This document shows positions 17,724-18,003 of a DNA stretch of 18,003 nt, piece by piece (positions within the stretch are counted from its first letter, which is position 1; each line of letters opens with the position of its first letter). Source of the stretch: UBA668 sp038234785 (GTDB taxonomy: Bacteria > Actinomycetota > Acidimicrobiia > Acidimicrobiales > Ilumatobacteraceae); assembly GCA_038234785.1 (NCBI GenBank), contig JBBQTC010000073.1, positions 1-18,003 of the forward strand, given 5' to 3'. The translations under genes were made by a program, and so were the position numbers. A model generated the notes under the pieces. That model was not told the origin of the DNA. It made no database searches and was given only the letters and a program-made list of their open reading frames with translations.

Positions 17724-17987
17724 TCACAGGCCGCGCTCTCGGTCGTCGCGCTCGGCGGCCTTGACGGCATAGCCGAGGACGATCGCCGGAGCGAGCAGCG
17801 CCGAGCCGATGATGATCGAACCGATGACGATGGCGCTGACCGTGCCGTTGAAGGAGATCGCGAAGCCGATGACGAACGTGGCAATCGCCACGGCGAAGAA
17901 CAGGTAGCCGATGCGGTTGGCGAGCAGGGTGTACTTGGCCACCTTGGCGCGGCGGGCACGTACGGGATCGGGACGGTCGGTGTGCAT
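17724..17987 (-). CDS. Small two-helix membrane protein, unknown function
   Basis: An 87-residue protein without a recognised family. A basic N-terminus (RARRAKVAK) is followed by two predicted membrane helices, about residues 26-46 (IGYLFFAVAIATFVIGFAIS) and 52-74 (AIVIGSIIIGSALLAPAIVL), and a charged tail (KAAERDDRERGL). By the positive-inside rule both ends should face the cytoplasm. It precedes the TetR gene on the same strand with a 49-base gap that holds the operator, so the two may be read partly together. Upstream sequence is cut by the window edge, so its promoter and possible operon partners cannot be judged. Confidence 0.8.
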   Translation of the reverse strand: MHTDRPDPVRARRAKVAKYTLLANRIGYLFFAVAIATFVIGFAISFNGTVSAIVIGSIIIGSALLAPAIVLGYAVKAAERDDRERGL

Positions 17988-18003
17988 CGGCTTGGCTGGT
18001 CTC

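Overview
This is a high-GC, gene-dense bacterial window with thirteen protein-coding genes, two of them close to or cut by an edge, and very little non-coding DNA. The gene content (hemE-hemH-hemY heme cluster, a HelD-type RNA polymerase remodelling helicase, a full-length Lhr of about 1500 residues, a TetR regulator resembling mycobacterial FasR) points to an actinobacterium. The repeated placement of a TANNNT -10 element 6-8 bases in front of an ATG suggests leaderless transcription, which is common in that phylum. An Acidimicrobiia/Ilumatobacter-like host is my inference; no rRNA or other marker in the window proves it.

Layout: (1) 1-2511, minus strand: hemE, hemH and hemY, each overlapping the next by ATGA and running off the left edge. 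(2) 2557-5610, plus strand: a RhlG-like short-chain dehydrogenase divergent from hemE, then helD with its own promoter. (3) 5624-10709, minus strand: a glycyl radical enzyme of the YjjI family, its overlapping radical-SAM activase, an SF2 helicase, a DtxR-family metalloregulator and a small lipoprotein. (4) 10824-11168, plus strand: a small helix-turn-helix protein divergent from yjjI. (5) 11169-11528: the only long non-coding stretch, with a perfect 16-bp hairpin, a 33-bp direct repeat in two copies and an internal 7-bp palindrome. (6) 11529-17082, plus strand: lhr and an APH-fold kinase. (7) 17087-17987, minus strand: a TetR regulator with a palindromic operator over its own promoter, and a small two-helix membrane protein.

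Functionally, the left block makes heme, probably by the coproporphyrin-dependent route typical of Actinobacteria. HelD, the SF2 helicase and Lhr are three unrelated nucleic-acid motors. The YjjI/YjjW pair is an oxygen-sensitive radical system, unexpected beside a respiratory heme pathway, and its activase lacks the ferredoxin-type cluster segment I recall from E. coli YjjW. The DtxR-family protein keeps the ancillary metal site but has lost the Met and Cys ligands of the primary site.

I see no complete novel multi-gene defence or mobile system here. The strongest unexplained signals are the repeat/hairpin block before lhr, the minimal YjjW, and the altered DtxR metal site.
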